Source: Candidatus Nitrosopelagicus sp. (GTDB lineage Archaea > Thermoproteota > Nitrososphaeria > Nitrososphaerales > Nitrosopumilaceae). Taken from it: a stretch of DNA of 7,629 bases. Below, piece after piece: positions 5,506 to 7,629 of this stretch (positions within the stretch are counted from its first letter, which is position 1; each line of letters begins with the position of its first letter). The stretch is taken from the NCBI GenBank assembly GCA_018691945.1, contig JABHJJ010000042.1, positions 1 through 7,629 of the forward strand, read 5' to 3'. The translations under genes and the position numbers were made by a program. The notes below the pieces were generated by a model. The model was given only the letters and a program-made list of their open reading frames with translations, searched no databases and had not been told where the DNA came from.

Positions 5506-6903
5506 TTACCGATACTTGTAGTGTTGTTCAATTTCAGCATTTTCATTATATCGAGTTTCTTCAATCTCAACTAGTGCTTTCAATTGTTCATCGTTGTTAA
5601 TTGATAATTCTTTTCCTTCCCATTTTGATTCAATTAAGTATGCAATCCAAGCACGTACTTGATGAGACATTGAACGTGACATTGGTTCCAAAAATCCTTC
5701 TACAATAATTCTTTCAGCTTCAGGTTTGCTTAGACAACGTGTTCCTAAATAGAAGAGTTGTTCTTCGTCCATTTGTGCAACAGATGCAGAATGTGTCGCT
5801 TTTACATCATTTGTAAGAATCTCTAATCCAGGAATTGCATCAGATTTTGCATCTTTATCTAATAAAATAGAACGACCAGAGAGAAATGAATTGGAGTGAG
5901 CTGCATTTTCATTTATTTTGATCATTCCTTTGAACAAAGATTTTGATTTGTTTTTTAGAATTGATTTTTCTACAACTTTTCCTTCAGTAGATTGTTCATT
6001 ATGATTTACAATTGTATTTAGATCAAATGATTGTTCATTATTTCCAAAGACAACTTCAGAATCCGTTGCAACAGCACCAGTTCCATTAAGATTATAGTTA
6101 ATTCTATATCTAGACAACATTGCACCAAATAGCCCAAGATACCAATTAATCTTTGAATCTTGTGCAAGATGTGAACTTCTTGTAGAGAAGTTAATGGATG
6201 ACTGATCCATCATTTGAAGTGACGTAACATCAAGACTGCTATTTGCACCAATAGTTGTATTCAATAATTCAAGGTATGCTTGTTGTTGTCCATTTTGTGG
6301 AGAGTATAATTCTTGAACAATATTTGCTTTAGAGTTATCTTCAACAATTATAACATTTCTAGATATTGTGGACAATCCATCTTCAGATAGGCAAGAAAAT
6401 AGATGAATGGGTTCATCTATGATTTGGTTTTTTGGTATGTATACAAAAAGTCCAGAATTAAATGCAGCATTATTTAGTGCAGTATATTTATCTTCATTAG
6501 AATTTGATGATTTGATTGTTTTTTCTATTAATTCCTGATGTTGTTTTAATGCATCGTCAATGGATGAAACTATAACACCTTTTGATTTTAATTCATCAGA
6601 TAAATTAGCGGATATTACATTTGTTCCTACTTGTATCAGTCCATTTTCTTTTTTTACTTCTTCAACACGTTTTGAAAGAAAATCAGGTAATTTAGAATCA
6701 GAGGTTATGGATAATGAAACCTTAGTTGGATCCATACGTTTTGCATCAGTGTATTTATTGTAAAGAGAAGATACTTCAGTCGGTAATTCATTGTATATGC
6801 TAAGCGAATTTTTTCTATATTCTTTAAGCCAGTTAGGTTCGTTTTTTGATGATGAAATCTCTTCAAGTAGAGAATTTTGAATAGAGGACAGAGTTTGTTC
6901 CAT
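5506..6903 (-). CDS. sufD: SufD, SUF scaffold subunit
   Basis: A 465-residue member of the SufB/SufD (UPF0051) family; SufD pairs with SufB and, with two SufC ATPases, forms the SufBC2D complex that assembles clusters in the cytosol. The N-terminal 150 residues are helical and variable, as usual. The middle (about 150-350) is the beta-helix core, with SFLSGRSILL (339-348) and many short hydrophobic strands. The conserved end, DVKATHSASV (366-375), then EEQLFYLGTR (380-389) and EGFLEPMSRSM (402-412), identifies the family. H371 aligns with E. coli SufD H360, the residue that works with the SufB cysteine at the assembly interface. No SufB-type cysteine is found at the equivalent site, supporting SufD rather than a second SufB. 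GTGAT lies 5 nt before the ATG. It follows sufB by 22 bp. Confidence 0.95.
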   Translation of the reverse strand: MEQTLSSIQNSLLEEISSSKNEPNWLKEYRKNSLSIYNELPTEVSSLYNKYTDAKRMDPTKVSLSITSDSKLPDFLSKRVEEVKKENGLIQVGTNVISANLSDELKSKGVIVSSIDDALKQHQELIEKTIKSSNSNEDKYTALNNAAFNSGLFVYIPKNQIIDEPIHLFSCLSEDGLSTISRNVIIVEDNSKANIVQELYSPQNGQQQAYLELLNTTIGANSSLDVTSLQMMDQSSINFSTRSSHLAQDSKINWYLGLFGAMLSRYRINYNLNGTGAVATDSEVVFGNNEQSFDLNTIVNHNEQSTEGKVVEKSILKNKSKSLFKGMIKINENAAHSNSFLSGRSILLDKDAKSDAIPGLEILTNDVKATHSASVAQMDEEQLFYLGTRCLSKPEAERIIVEGFLEPMSRSMSHQVRAWIAYLIESKWEGKELSINNDEQLKALVEIEETRYNENAEIEQHYKYR

Positions 6904-6925
6904 GATTTATCACGATAAAGTAATT

Positions 6926-7629
6926 CTAACCGACTGAATTATCCATCTCTAATTTGATGAGTCTGTTTAATTCTACTGCATATTCCATTGGGAGTTCTTT
7001 TGTGAATGGTTCCATAAAGCCATTAACAATTAGAGTTAATGCCTCTTCTTCAGTAAAGCCTCGAGTCATCAAGTAGAAAATTTGTTCATCTCCAATCTTT
7101 CCAACTGTAGCTTCATGAGTTATAGTTGCATCTTCTTGATTAATTTCCATGTAGGGATAAGTATCAGTCTTGGATGTTTCATCTAATAGTAATGCATCAC
7201 ATCTAACAGTCGATTTTACATTGGTTGCACCTTTTGCAACATTGAGTAATCCCCTGTATGTTGAACGACCTGTAGAACGACTAACAGATTTGGAGGTAAC
7301 TTTAGATGTTGTATTAGGTGCTAGATGAACCATTTTTGCACCAGTATCTTGATGTTGTCCTTTACCGGCAAATGCAATAGATAGTGTTTCACCATATGCT
7401 CTTTCGCCCATAAGATACACACCAGGATATTTCATGGTTAATTTACTTCCAATGTTTCCATCAATCCATTCAACGGTTGCACCTTCATATGCATAAGCAC
7501 GTTTTGTTACAAGGTTGTAAACATCAGAACTCCAATTTTGAATTGTAGTGTATCTTAATTTTGCATCTTTGTGTGCAACCAATTCTACAACAGCAGAATG
7601 AAGAGATTCAGAGGAATAAACAGGAGCAG
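6926..7629 (-). CDS. sufB: SufB, SUF scaffold subunit (C-terminal half; 5' end outside window)
   Basis: The last 233 residues of a SufB protein normally about 465 long. The frame stays open to the window edge: codons upstream of the TTG at 7582 ([14 protein letters not shown] and so on) are typical SufB sequence, so that TTG is internal and not the start. Key residues are present: the cysteine in VRCDALLL (codon 7199-7201) aligns with E. coli C405, the proposed cluster-building and persulfide site. The histidine (7115-7117) and glutamate (7112-7114) in ITHEATVG align with H433 and E434. The position of E. coli E432 is threonine here. [12 protein letters not shown] and [11 protein letters not shown] complete the family C-terminus. 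These features identify SufB rather than SufD. Confidence 0.96.
   Translation of the reverse strand, partial: APVYSSESLHSAVVELVAHKDAKLRYTTIQNWSSDVYNLVTKRAYAYEGATVEWIDGNIGSKLTMKYPGVYLMGERAYGETLSIAFAGKGQHQDTGAKMVHLAPNTTSKVTSKSVSRSTGRSTYRGLLNVAKGATNVKSTVRCDALLLDETSKTDTYPYMEINQEDATITHEATVGKIGDEQIFYLMTRGFTEEEALTLIVNGFMEPFTKELPMEYAVELNRLIKLEMDNSVG

Larger units (their letters stand above)
3163..7629 (-). other. SUF iron-sulfur cluster assembly operon, incomplete at its 5' end
   Basis: Six minus-strand genes in the order sufB, sufD, Rieske protein, sufS, sufU and winged-helix/cysteine-knuckle protein. Gaps are 22, 6 and 3 bp, then a 4-bp overlap, then 1 bp, with no room for internal terminators. 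The promoter and the ATPase gene sufC are not in the window; sufC is expected just upstream of sufB, as in most SUF operons. sufE and sufA homologues are absent, consistent with the SufU-type layout. Confidence 0.85.

Noticed and set aside
6560..6763. Plus-strand frame antisense to sufD
   Set aside because: It is a shadow inside the variable N-terminal part of sufD, with no independent support.
6926..7582. A complete 218-residue gene starting at 7582
   Set aside because: The codon there is TTG in the middle of conserved SufB sequence that continues to the window edge; the gene is 5'-truncated by the window.

Overview
The window looks like chromosome from an AT-rich archaeon, most likely a Nitrosopumilus-type ammonia-oxidising thaumarchaeon (Nitrososphaerota). 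The reasons are an archaeal-style phosphoglycerate kinase, a compact SUF iron-sulfur operon with a Rieske protein inside it, AGA-rich arginine coding, tightly packed genes, and ribosome sites that match the archaeal 16S 3' end (GAGGTG, GTGATC). No ammonia-oxidation gene is present, so the assignment rests on family resemblance and style.

Left part (1-1862). Three small genes of housekeeping or unknown role. On the minus strand at the edge is the first 246 codons of a coiled-coil protein that ends in a lysine/arginine-rich tail, built from exact 48-bp tandem repeats that run out of the window. Diverging from it is an unrecognised 115-residue protein (861-1208). This overlaps tail-to-tail with a membrane PAP2-family phosphatase (1191-1862, minus) carrying all three catalytic motifs.

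Middle (1863-3173). A 93-bp divergent spacer with two small dyads separates the phosphatase gene from pgk (1956-3173, plus). Both genes appear to use TTG starts. Pgk would serve gluconeogenesis/central carbon flow.

Right part (3163-7629, minus strand). This is a SUF operon read from right to left: sufB (5' end cut by the window), sufD, a 102-residue Rieske [2Fe-2S] protein, sufS, sufU, and a small protein with a winged-helix-like body and a four-cysteine C-terminal knuckle. Gaps are 22, 6 and 3 bp, then a 4-bp ATGA overlap, then 1 bp, so the six genes almost certainly share a transcript. SufS mobilises sulfur from cysteine, SufU accepts or relays it, and SufB-SufD (with the ATPase SufC, presumably just outside) build the cluster. 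The Rieske protein is placed to supply electrons and the cysteine-knuckle protein to sense or regulate; both of those roles are inferred from position. SufB and SufD keep the cysteine and histidine that define the cluster-assembly interface in the E. coli system.

There is no mobile element, CRISPR array, tRNA or rRNA in the window. The least explained parts are the repeat-tailed coiled-coil protein, the 115-residue protein, and the two accessory members of the SUF operon.
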